Shown here in pieces: positions 54,244 to 62,591 of a stretch of 64,000 bases of DNA. The stretch covers positions 62,001 through 126,000 of the forward strand of contig NZ_BAAAFW010000017.1 of the NCBI RefSeq assembly GCF_039523735.1, given 5' to 3'. The position numbers and the translations under genes are program-made. The DNA is from Tatumella punctata (lineage in GTDB: Bacteria; Pseudomonadota; Gammaproteobacteria; Enterobacterales; Enterobacteriaceae). Under the pieces are notes generated by a model. That model ran no database searches. It was not told where the DNA came from and worked only from the letters and a program-made list of their open reading frames with translations. Numbering within the stretch: the stretch's first letter is position 1; each line of letters begins with the position of its first letter.

Positions 54244-54341
54244 TTCTCTGCAGAAGAAATAATCTTCGGGTTAAATATATTAATCATCATGGATGATATA
54301 TGATGACCCGGCTGAATATCAGTCATCTTCGGCCGGATGAC

Positions 54342-55310
54342 TTATAATGTTTTACTATTGTAATTATCACGCCATACCTTAGGGCTGACACGATACTTTT
54401 CTCTGAACAACTGGCCAAACCTTGAATGGCTAATAAAACCACACGCCCAGGAAATCTGTTCAATACGCATCCGCGGATCTGTTTCCAGTAAATGACGGGC
54501 GGCAGTTAACCGGCATTCTTTAATGGTTACCATGACAGAAGTATGTTGTTCCCTGAATGCGCGATCCAGGCTGGCACGGGAACATTTCATTAATACTGAT
54601 AAACGGTCCGGGTCAAAATCATGGTTTCTGAAATTCAGCATAATCATCGAATTAGCACTGTTATACAGGCAGGATAGCTTCCCGGAAGCCCTGAGTCCGG
54701 CCTCGCGGGCTATATCAGACAACATCAGTAACCCCATATTCATCAGACCGTCGACTATCAGCTCTGTTTCCCTCAGGGATAAGTGTTGTGAAGCCATATC
54801 CAGTAATTGCATATGCGATTTTATAAAACCGGCCAGCGGATGCTGATCGACGACCACTATCGGGTGATTTAATCGTCCGTTAAATACCGGTGTCACTAAT
54901 TTAGTCGACGGCAGAATATAAAGCTGTTTAACATCTTTAGCATGGTAGTGGAAATAATCAGCACGCTGATGAACAAATAAGCTTCCCGGCCGAATACGGG
55001 TTGATAACTTCCGGTCGTAGCCACTGATGACCTGTTCACCCTGCATCAATACAGAAATAAATACCGGATTTTCCGTCGCCAGATGTGGATCGAAAATAGT
55101 TTCGTTCTCAGACCCCATCGCGCTGCAATAGTCCCCCCCCGCCGCGGAGATCGTCTGATGATAAGCAATAATATCTTCAGGGCGGCGATTATTAACTACC
55201 GTAATTCCGTAACATCGCAGATTACTTTCGATATCATAGAATCGCTTTTCCGGATCAATAGCAGAGGCCTCCAGAATATGCCGGGTGTATAACGATGATG
55301 GCCGCGTCAT
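54342..55310 (-). CDS. AraC-family transcription regulator
   Basis: 322 residues. The C-terminal 100 residues form the double helix-turn-helix with SVLMKCSRASLDRAF and the recognition block WACGFISHSRFGQLFREKYRVSPKVW. The N-terminal 200 residues are a sensor domain of the AraC-binding type-2 kind; the ligand is unknown. A run of eight C residues (55133-55140, eight G in the coding strand) lies within codons for residues AGGDY. Neighbours give no target. Confidence 0.9.
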   Translation of the reverse strand: MTRPSSLYTRHILEASAIDPEKRFYDIESNLRCYGITVVNNRRPEDIIAYHQTISAAGGDYCSAMGSENETIFDPHLATENPVFISVLMQGEQVISGYDRKLSTRIRPGSLFVHQRADYFHYHAKDVKQLYILPSTKLVTPVFNGRLNHPIVVVDQHPLAGFIKSHMQLLDMASQHLSLRETELIVDGLMNMGLLMLSDIAREAGLRASGKLSCLYNSANSMIMLNFRNHDFDPDRLSVLMKCSRASLDRAFREQHTSVMVTIKECRLTAARHLLETDPRMRIEQISWACGFISHSRFGQLFREKYRVSPKVWRDNYNSKTL

Positions 55311-55548
55311 AGTCGTATCTTATTTTCAGAAAAAACCGCAGGAAGGAGGGATTACCATCAACATACAAAAATTACCTGAAAAATACTATCCCCCTGCGGT
55401 ACTGTATTTTTATCAAAAAATTTCTGCCGGTTGCGGCAAGTCATCTCCGGTGATCACCGCTACGATTGCCCGCAGATTCCGGCCATAAGGCTGAATCTCT
55501 GTAACTGCTGTTCCACGCTTCGCTACTGCCTCGGCACGACAGCGGGGA

Positions 55549-56040
55549 TTACGGAAAGTAACAGGCATACTTAGCCAGCGCGATACGATAGTTAATCCGG
55601 CTCTTTTCCGGCAGTAACCTTTCCCACTGTTCCTGAGACGAGAGGTCAGGTAATTGATCAGCGGCCATTCCCTGCCGGGACAGTGCCAGATCCAGCCTTC
55701 TCAGGCGCATAACATATTCACGTACGGTCGCCAGACATAAACTGTTATCTTCCAGCAGATATTGTTTAAATTTTGGAATATCAAATAATGCTGCCGGACG
55801 CCCTGCGCTGACCGTAGAGCAGAACCGGCAAACAGGCTCAAGCCGTGACATAAAGATCTGCCATTCCTCACGGGTTACCGGCCGGTCCATTTGCATAATA
55901 TCTTTATGGGTGATCAGTATTCCTGACAATAATAAACGAACGCGGCTGAGCTCATTGCCACAGCTACAGCACTGGTGTTGTGCATATTTATAATCGCGAA
56001 TATAGCGGCTCAAACGCTGATTATTAGTTTTCATAGTCAT
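55549..56040 (-). CDS. fliZ: Flagellar regulator FliZ
   Basis: 163 residues against 183 in E. coli; lacks the C-terminal tail. In E. coli FliZ competes with sigma-S at its promoters and favours motility. It keeps the phage-integrase SAM-like arm-binding fold region, TVREYVMRLRRL, and RINYRIALAKY. Two CxxC pairs (CCSC, CRFC) are present. It follows fliA by 30 bases; the E. coli neighbour fliY/tcyJ is absent. Confidence 0.9.
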   Translation of the reverse strand: MTMKTNNQRLSRYIRDYKYAQHQCCSCGNELSRVRLLLSGILITHKDIMQMDRPVTREEWQIFMSRLEPVCRFCSTVSAGRPAALFDIPKFKQYLLEDNSLCLATVREYVMRLRRLDLALSRQGMAADQLPDLSSQEQWERLLPEKSRINYRIALAKYACYFP

Positions 56041-56070
56041 TACGCGCTCCGGCGCTGAGTTAATCTTCCG

Positions 56071-56790
56071 TTAAGCATCATTCAGACGTGCCCGCAATCT
56101 TTTGATTGCCTGACTGTGCAGCTGACTGACACGCGATTCTCCGACATTCAGAACAGCGCCTATCTCTTTCAGGTTAAGTTCGTCCTGGTAGTAAAGGCTG
56201 AGGACCTGTTTCTCACGGTCCGGCAATCCGTCAATCGCCTGCATTACCTGTTCTCTCAGGCTGCTGTCCAGTAACTGATTTAACGGATTAGCCTCCTCAC
56301 GGTGCTCTATCATCAGTTCCGCACCATCACCGTTTTCCTCACACAGCGTCTCCAGAGAAAACAGCTGGCTGGTGTTCGTCTCCATCAGGATTTGCCGGTA
56401 TTCGACGAGGCTCAGTTGCAGGCTGGCGGCAATTTCCTGCTCACCCGCCGGCTGGCCCGATGCCTGTTCAAGACGGGAAATTGCCGCAGCCACTTCACGG
56501 GCCTCGCGCCTGACCCGGCGCGGCACCCAGTCGCGGCTTCTCAGCTCATCCAGCATCGCGCCACGGATCCGCTGGACCGCATAAGTGGTAAATGCGGTGC
56601 CCTGCGCAGCATCATAGCGTTCAATCGCATTCAGTAGCCCGATCCCTCCGGCCTGGATCAAATCATCCAGGTCAACACTGGCGGGCAGCCGTACCTGTAA
56701 TCGCAGGGCTTCATGTCGCACCAGTTGTACATATTGCAGCCAGATCTCCTGTTTATCAGTGACCCCTCCTGCGGTATATAAACTCTCCAC
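56071..56790 (-). CDS. fliA: Flagellar sigma factor 28, FliA
   Basis: Directs RNA polymerase to class 3 flagellar promoters. 239 residues, same as E. coli: region 2 with DLDDLIQAGGIGLLNAIERYD and FTTYAVQRIRGAMLDELRS, region 4 with LPDREKQVLSLYY and VGESRVSQLHSQAIKRLR. Its targets are visible upstream of fliC, fliD and the receptor gene. A GCCGATGG element about 60 bases upstream (minus strand, near 56886) may be a weak self-promoter. Confidence 0.97.
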   Translation of the reverse strand: MESLYTAGGVTDKQEIWLQYVQLVRHEALRLQVRLPASVDLDDLIQAGGIGLLNAIERYDAAQGTAFTTYAVQRIRGAMLDELRSRDWVPRRVRREAREVAAAISRLEQASGQPAGEQEIAASLQLSLVEYRQILMETNTSQLFSLETLCEENGDGAELMIEHREEANPLNQLLDSSLREQVMQAIDGLPDREKQVLSLYYQDELNLKEIGAVLNVGESRVSQLHSQAIKRLRARLNDA

Positions 56791-56923
56791 GCTTTCTGTC
56801 CTGAATTAATCAAGCTGTGGAGAAATTATCAGTCCGCGGGCAGGACAACCATCGGCTGAATAAAGGCTTAAAATTTAAGTTGTTATCCCGCTGACAATCG
56901 CAGTTTTCGACCTGTATACAGCC

Positions 56924-57730
56924 TTATACACACCGGGAAAAACGTTGCCTGATGGTACGAAGGACTCTGAGTGCGATATCCGGTTGCGGGACCGGTAATT
57001 CTGACAACATATAGCCGTATTTAGCATTAAATTGCATCGCCGCCGCCAGACAGACAGCACGGAAAGTCATCTGCCGGCAAATCGTCGACTGGCTGGTACT
57101 CCAGCCTTCATCGCCGAGATAATTCCCCGAGTCTTCGATATCGGCGAAGTAGGAATATGGCGGGTGCATTCCCGCTTCAATAATGCGCCAGGTATGTTCC
57201 ACATGTTCGAGGGCATTATAAAATACCTCATCCATCAGCCCGGCCTGTTGCAGGCAGCATCTGCTGTAATAGGAGAAGGCACCCACACAACTCGGGTACA
57301 AAGGCAGACAAAATGACGGATAATTTACTTGCAGTCTGGGACGCGGTACCCCATCGTCAGTGACGTTATAGGGGCCGTGCAATGCAAAATTAAAATGCTG
57401 AATCCCGGTTTCTGCGGCAGCGGTGATATAGCGTTCAAACACCCGCGGATCTTTAATGTAAATATCATCTTCGATCAGGAAAAAATGTTCGATATCCTGC
57501 TGTTGCAAATAACGTAATGCGGTATTTTTGCTTCTGCCGACCCCCTGGTTCTCCTCATTTTGGACCAGTGTCGCCGCCAGTTGCTGATAGGCGGCGTCCG
57601 GTTCACCGTCATTCACAATAATCAGCGCATCTATTTGGTGCCGCGGCAGAGACTGATAAAGCCTGAGTAAACCCGGCTTACGATTGCAAGTCACAATACC
57701 TACCCCGATCCGTTCACTCCGCTCAGTCAT
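56924..57730 (-). CDS. GT-A fold glycosyltransferase, probable flagellin modification
   Basis: 268 residues. Begins with a nucleotide-sugar binding pattern (IGVGIVTCNRKPGLLRL, NDGEPD), has a DxD-type acidic motif in FLIEDDIYI near residue 87, and a C-terminal region with a DIEDSGNYLGDE stretch. No membrane segments, so cytosolic. It overlaps the large glycosyltransferase gene by 8 bases and both lie between fliA and fliC, a common site for flagellin glycosylation genes. Confidence 0.85.
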   Translation of the reverse strand: MTERSERIGVGIVTCNRKPGLLRLYQSLPRHQIDALIIVNDGEPDAAYQQLAATLVQNEENQGVGRSKNTALRYLQQQDIEHFFLIEDDIYIKDPRVFERYITAAAETGIQHFNFALHGPYNVTDDGVPRPRLQVNYPSFCLPLYPSCVGAFSYYSRCCLQQAGLMDEVFYNALEHVEHTWRIIEAGMHPPYSYFADIEDSGNYLGDEGWSTSQSTICRQMTFRAVCLAAAMQFNAKYGYMLSELPVPQPDIALRVLRTIRQRFSRCV

Positions 57731-60700
57731 CGCTTATCCCCTTGCTGATCAGTGTTGCCGGTGTCCCCAGCCAGGCCTGCCGCCATTCGGCAATGTTATC
57801 CGGGGTCAGCAGCCAGTCCCGGCGGATCGCCCGTTGCAGTTCATCCCCTCTGCGGGCCAGTGCCTGCGGATCAGATAACTGTTCACGGATCGCTTTCAGC
57901 CAGTGTTTAAAATGGTTTTTAACCCGCGTTACCGGTAATTGACCGCGGTAAGGCTCAATATCGCTGCAAATAACCGGTACCCCGCAAGCCCCCAGTTCGA
58001 GCAACCGCAGGTTACTTTTACATTCGTTAAACAGGTTTATCTCCAGGGGAACCAGTGCCAGGTCCAGATTCAGACTGGCCAGTTTTTGCGGATACCAGTC
58101 GAACGGCACACCGCAGTGAAATTCACAGCGTACCTGTAATGGTTTCATCCCCATAAAGACCCATTCGACTTCATCCTGTAATGCCTGCACCAGCGGGCGG
58201 ATAATCGCCAGGTCGCCCTGATGACTATCACCACCGGCCCAGCCAATACGGAGTTTTTTTCCCTGGCGGCGATGACTGGCTAACGCTCCCCACTGTTGCG
58301 GGTTAAGCCGGTTTTCAGCAACACGAATATCCCGGTGAAAATCAGCGTAGGCATCGGCCAGTGCCGGGGTAGACACCACCAGATGATCGGCAAGGCTCAT
58401 GGTCCGGCGCAGCTGTCCGGCAATATCTTTGGGGAGTTTATGACGATGATGATTACTGGCCGGAAGCGTAACGAAATAATCATCATATTCCATTATAATT
58501 TTGGCTGAACTCATTTGCCGGTACTGGCGGAGAGTTTCTTCAACCTGCGGGTCGAAAGGCATCTGTAACAGCACACTATCCGGTTGCAGTTCAGCGATAT
58601 CCATCGCGGCAGGCAGACCATGAATCAGGCCGCCCTCCAGCTGTAATTGCTGTTCCATCAACTGATAGGGCTGTATCACACGGTAATTACCGCAGCCGGT
58701 AAAATTCACATGTCCGGCGATCATCACCGGTAGTGGTCGTCCCGGTAACGGAAGCTGCAGTCTGTCGGTACGCACTGACAGACTGAACAACTGGCCACTG
58801 CGGTTTAAATGACGATGGTAGCGAATATCCCGGCATAGGGATCCTTTACGGCTCTGACGTAACGCATCAAGCGCCTGCTGCCCGGCGGTACACTCCGACG
58901 GATAACAGGCCGCAGATAACCGTGTTGCCCCGCCCATATGGTAAAGCGTTGCCTGTGGCGTCCAGACCACCAGATATCCTGCCTGCTGTATCCTCAGACA
59001 GAGATCTACATCAGCCTGTCCGGCGGCAAAATTTACACCATCAAATCCGCCGACAGCATCGAAGACTTCACGCCGGACCATCATACAGGAGGCACTGACC
59101 GCAGAGACTTGTTGCGCACAGTGCAGATAATGAAAATAGCCCGCCGCCTCAGCCGGGGCTCCACAGTAGATACCGGCGACCCCTTGTTCAATGCCGGTAA
59201 CAAACCCGGCATGCTGCAAATGTCCGTCACGGTATAGCAGCCTCGCACCGGTAACAGCAACCTCCGGCCGTGCCGCGACCTTCAGTAATTCAGTCAGCCA
59301 ATCGCGGTGGCTTATCTGGCAGTCGTTATTCAGAAACAGCAGATAATCTCCGCTGGCTTGTGCCGCAGCAAAGTTATTGATCGCAGCGAAATTAAATACA
59401 CCCGGCCAGCGCAATAGCCGGAGATTTGCTAACTGCAGTGCCTGTAACTGCTCCAGATATTCACGGGCCGCCGCTTGTTGTGAGCCATTATCCACTACCA
59501 GTACTTCATAATCCGGCCAGTCTGTCTGTCCGGTGACAGACTCCAGGCAGTGTTGCAGTAATGCCTGCTGATCTTTAGTCACAATGATAATACTGACACG
59601 CGCTCTTACCGGTTGCGGATAACTGACCTGATCGACACCATTTTGCTGATCTTTGACCTCGGCTGCCTCAATACCACAACGCTGCAAATGCTGAACAGTG
59701 ATCTTCCGTCGCAATACTGGTAATTGATCTGATGTCACCCGGTGCGGGATCAATAACAGGGCTTCCGGCAGATGAGCGATAGCTGAGGGTCCGGAAGATT
59801 CGATCACCCGCCAGATAAGCTCACAGAACATCAGCTCATCAGACACCGGCGACCGGGGCAGATGATCTTTAAGACAGGCCGTGGTGATCAACAGCTCTTC
59901 GCCCGGGTAAGCCTGGCTGCGCAGCAAATCAATATTACAGTCCGGCTTCAGTACAAGGCTGGCATCCGCTAACCGCGTCCCCTGCAAAATATCGCTGTAG
60001 CAGACAGCAGTGAGCGGATGCTGTAACAGATGATCGGCAAATAATAATAAGCTATCTTTCAGGCAATGGGTTCCGGCCTCAACAATCAGCCAGCTGTGAA
60101 GCGGGACTCCGCTGACAACCTGCTGTACCCCCCGGCTATCGGCCGGCATCTTCAGTTGTTCCCCGCATATGACACTCAGAAACGGGTATTCTTTCTCACT
60201 GATCAACACACAGTGTCGCGGCTTCAGGCTCTGTTGTTCGAGTGATCGCAGGGTGACTTCGCAGGCTTCGCGGTCCTGCCGGCGGTCGAGGATGATCACC
60301 CCGATACTGGCAACCTCACCATGGCCTGTTGTCACCGCCAGCAATACCGCCCGCCGGGTTTCACTGATCTGCCGGTGGTTCAGCCATTGTAATAATTGCC
60401 GGCTGTTGTCTGCCTGCTGTGCCAGGATATTTCTGGCCAGCCGCCATTCTGTAGCCTCTGCGGCCGTCATTGTCAGGGGGATCCCTGCGGGCAGGGTTGT
60501 AAGCAAAGGCGGTAATAATGCCGAAAATGACCAGCGACTGAGAGCCTGATCCCTGAAAGACGCCGCCCATTGCTGTGCCGCCGGATAACCGTCGATTAAC
60601 GCATCAAAATACTGATGACCGTCCATCTCAGTCCCCTCCGACGCCGTAAAAAAACTGTCGGCTGCCCGCTGAAACCCGTCCCCCGCGGCGAGATAACCGC

Positions 60701-61466
60701 ACCATCCCCCCTGCCCGGCGACACACACCGGGATCCCCAGGCACAGCGCGCTGGCAATCAGCTGATTCTCTCCGATAACCAGCTGATATTCCGTTAATTT
60801 ATGACTGGTTAATAACGCAGCCTGCTGACCCGATGGCAGGAAATCGAGGCGGATATTCTGCATATTCAGCAACTGGCTGAGCAGATCTATCGCCGGGCAA
60901 TACTGATCGCCGGCCCAGAGTATTTTCCGTAACGGACCGGCAGGCGGACAAAATGAAGAGCATACCAGTTGATCATCAAACGCCAGTGGCATTAAACGCA
61001 GGGATGGCGCATAGACACCACGCAGTGACAGTGCCGCATAACTCAGGGCTGAATCCGTCAGAATCCGCCATGCCAGGGCATTCTCGCTGCTACTGCCAGA
61101 ATAATAAGGTCTGCCCGCCGAAGCAGTAAAATGCTGAAACAGGCAACGGCCGGTAATGGTCCCCTGCTGTAAACGGTCGATTAGTCCGCTGGCGAGGTAA
61201 CCACCACAGATCCAGAGCAGATCGTAGTCTGCATCGTCATCTGCCAGCGGATCTGCACCGGATTGATGATCATCATCAGTAAAAATCCGTAATCGGCCGC
61301 TGGCAGCCCAGCGGGATAATTGCTGATAATAGTCCCCGTCAATCAACCGCGCACAAACATCAACTGCCCAGCCATGGCGCAAAAACCAGCCAGCCAGGCA
61401 CAGAATGGTTGCTTCGGCGGCAGTGGCCTGCCGCAGTTTATCTGTCGAAAAAAGAATACGTTGCAT
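57723..61466 (-). CDS. 1247-residue multi-domain glycosyltransferase, probable flagellin modification
   Basis: Domains as I read them: residues 1-330, a GT-B-like half resembling glycogen-phosphorylase-type transferases; 385-600, a degenerate GT-A-like module without a clear DxD; 620-880, a complete GT2 module with RVSIIIVTKDQQ, VVDNGS and the LLFLNNDCQ acidic motif; 910-1247, a GT4-like GT-B domain with KLRIGWAGGDSHQGD and NLRLLELGACGVPVICSD. No membrane segments. GAAGGA lies 8 bases before the ATG. It follows fliC by 72 bases across a terminator, so it is likely expressed by read-through. Large tandem-GT proteins of this plan glycosylate flagellin in other bacteria. Confidence 0.85.
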   Translation of the reverse strand: MQRILFSTDKLRQATAAEATILCLAGWFLRHGWAVDVCARLIDGDYYQQLSRWAASGRLRIFTDDDHQSGADPLADDDADYDLLWICGGYLASGLIDRLQQGTITGRCLFQHFTASAGRPYYSGSSSENALAWRILTDSALSYAALSLRGVYAPSLRLMPLAFDDQLVCSSFCPPAGPLRKILWAGDQYCPAIDLLSQLLNMQNIRLDFLPSGQQAALLTSHKLTEYQLVIGENQLIASALCLGIPVCVAGQGGWCGYLAAGDGFQRAADSFFTASEGTEMDGHQYFDALIDGYPAAQQWAASFRDQALSRWSFSALLPPLLTTLPAGIPLTMTAAEATEWRLARNILAQQADNSRQLLQWLNHRQISETRRAVLLAVTTGHGEVASIGVIILDRRQDREACEVTLRSLEQQSLKPRHCVLISEKEYPFLSVICGEQLKMPADSRGVQQVVSGVPLHSWLIVEAGTHCLKDSLLLFADHLLQHPLTAVCYSDILQGTRLADASLVLKPDCNIDLLRSQAYPGEELLITTACLKDHLPRSPVSDELMFCELIWRVIESSGPSAIAHLPEALLLIPHRVTSDQLPVLRRKITVQHLQRCGIEAAEVKDQQNGVDQVSYPQPVRARVSIIIVTKDQQALLQHCLESVTGQTDWPDYEVLVVDNGSQQAAAREYLEQLQALQLANLRLLRWPGVFNFAAINNFAAAQASGDYLLFLNNDCQISHRDWLTELLKVAARPEVAVTGARLLYRDGHLQHAGFVTGIEQGVAGIYCGAPAEAAGYFHYLHCAQQVSAVSASCMMVRREVFDAVGGFDGVNFAAGQADVDLCLRIQQAGYLVVWTPQATLYHMGGATRLSAACYPSECTAGQQALDALRQSRKGSLCRDIRYHRHLNRSGQLFSLSVRTDRLQLPLPGRPLPVMIAGHVNFTGCGNYRVIQPYQLMEQQLQLEGGLIHGLPAAMDIAELQPDSVLLQMPFDPQVEETLRQYRQMSSAKIIMEYDDYFVTLPASNHHRHKLPKDIAGQLRRTMSLADHLVVSTPALADAYADFHRDIRVAENRLNPQQWGALASHRRQGKKLRIGWAGGDSHQGDLAIIRPLVQALQDEVEWVFMGMKPLQVRCEFHCGVPFDWYPQKLASLNLDLALVPLEINLFNECKSNLRLLELGACGVPVICSDIEPYRGQLPVTRVKNHFKHWLKAIREQLSDPQALARRGDELQRAIRRDWLLTPDNIAEWRQAWLGTPATLISKGISDD

Positions 61467-61495
61467 AATTTGTCCTTCTGCCCGTTACCCGCAAC

Positions 61496-61515
61496 AAAAC
61501 CCCGCAGTGCGGGGT
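61496..61515 (-). terminator. Terminator after fliC
   Basis: On the minus strand ACCCCGC-act-GCGGGGT followed by TTT and TG, 24 bases past the fliC stop. The short U run suggests incomplete termination, leaving read-through into the glycosyltransferase genes. Confidence 0.82.
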
Positions 61516-61538
61516 CCGGTAAATCAGGGTGAAACAAA

Positions 61539-62357
61539 TTAATTTTGCAGCAGGGAAAGCACGGTTTGCGGGACCTGGTTGGCTTTTGACAGCACCGATG
61601 TACCGGCCTGTTGCAGGATCTGCGCACGGGACATGCTGGAAACTTCCGTTGCATAGTCCGCATCCTGGATACGTGACTGAGAGGCTGACAGGTTATTGAC
61701 TGTCGCATTCAGGTTATTAATGGTTGATTCAAAACGGTTCTGAATCGCACCCAGACCACTACGTGCGGTATCGACATCGGAGATTCGGGCATCGATATCC
61801 GACAAGGCACTTGCGCCGGTAACACTGTAATCGCTGCCGAGAGTCTGTGCTTTGAAGCCATTATCTGACAAAGAAATAGAAATGACGTTAGCACCCGCAT
61901 CATCATTCGCACCAACCTGAATATTGACGCTGGTGTTAGTACTGTCGAACAACTGAATATTGTTAAAGGTAGTCGCACTGCCGATACGTTTAATTTCTGC
62001 CAGCCGGGCATCCACTTCCGCCTGGATTGAGTTGATATCATCCGCGCTGTTAGTCCCGTTTTTAGCCTGCACTGTCAGCTCACGAATACGCTGCAAGTTG
62101 GTATTCATTTCATTCAGGGCACCTTCTGCGGTCTGAGCCAGAGAAATACCATCGTTGGCATTACGGGATGCCTGGGTCAGACCACGGATATTAGATGACA
62201 TACGGTTGGCAATCGCTTCACCGGCAGCATCATCTTTCGCACTGTTAATACGCAGACCGGAAGAGAGGCGTTCGATCGCTGTACCCAGTGCTGACTGTGC
62301 TTTATTCAGATTAGTCTGGGTAGTTAACGACATGATATTAGTATTAATAACAGCCAT
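61539..62357 (-). CDS. fliC: Flagellin FliC, short form
   Basis: Filament subunit, 272 residues from the ATG at 62357 (MAVINTNIMSL) with AAGGAT 7 bases ahead. The conserved D0/D1 N-terminus (to about residue 170) joins almost directly to the C-terminal D1/D0 helix (from about residue 200, ending QTVLSLLQN). The variable surface domains D2 and D3 found in E. coli (498 aa) are nearly absent. Many Ser/Thr remain in the short central part, possible O-glycosylation points. Confidence 0.96.
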   Translation of the reverse strand: MAVINTNIMSLTTQTNLNKAQSALGTAIERLSSGLRINSAKDDAAGEAIANRMSSNIRGLTQASRNANDGISLAQTAEGALNEMNTNLQRIRELTVQAKNGTNSADDINSIQAEVDARLAEIKRIGSATTFNNIQLFDSTNTSVNIQVGANDDAGANVISISLSDNGFKAQTLGSDYSVTGASALSDIDARISDVDTARSGLGAIQNRFESTINNLNATVNNLSASQSRIQDADYATEVSSMSRAQILQQAGTSVLSKANQVPQTVLSLLQN

Positions 62358-62428
62358 GATTTTATCCTTCAATAAATGAAAGTTGATTGGATAAGCAAAA
62401 AGGTTCAACCCTTTTGCGTTCATGACTG

Positions 62429-62455
62429 ATATCGGTGATGCAGCGCTTAACTTTA
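62429..62455 (-). promoter_or_regulatory. Sigma-28 promoter of fliC
   Basis: On the minus strand TAAAGTTA, 11 bases, then ACCGATAT, against consensus TAAAGTTT-N11-GCCGATAA. It leaves a leader of about 65 bases before the fliC ATG, in which a GCAAAAAGG/CCCTTTTGC near-palindrome (62394-62417 region) could form a hairpin. Confidence 0.88.
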
Positions 62456-62530
62456 GCCAGCCGTCTAAAAAAACCTCATCCTGTGCTGAGCGGTGTATTC
62501 AACGGACCAGTATCACCGTCCGGTGGCAGA

Positions 62531-62557
62531 TAAACCTTTAGGATTTCGCGCCGATAC
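62531..62557 (+). promoter_or_regulatory. Sigma-28 promoter of fliD
   Basis: TAAACCTT (62531-62538), 11 bases, GCCGATAC (62550-62557). The -10 is one base from consensus and the ATG follows 34 bases later. Divergent from the fliC promoter with about 75 bases between the two -35 elements. Confidence 0.88.
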
Positions 62558-62591
62558 TCCGGTTACACCTTTATCAATACGGGATCCCATT

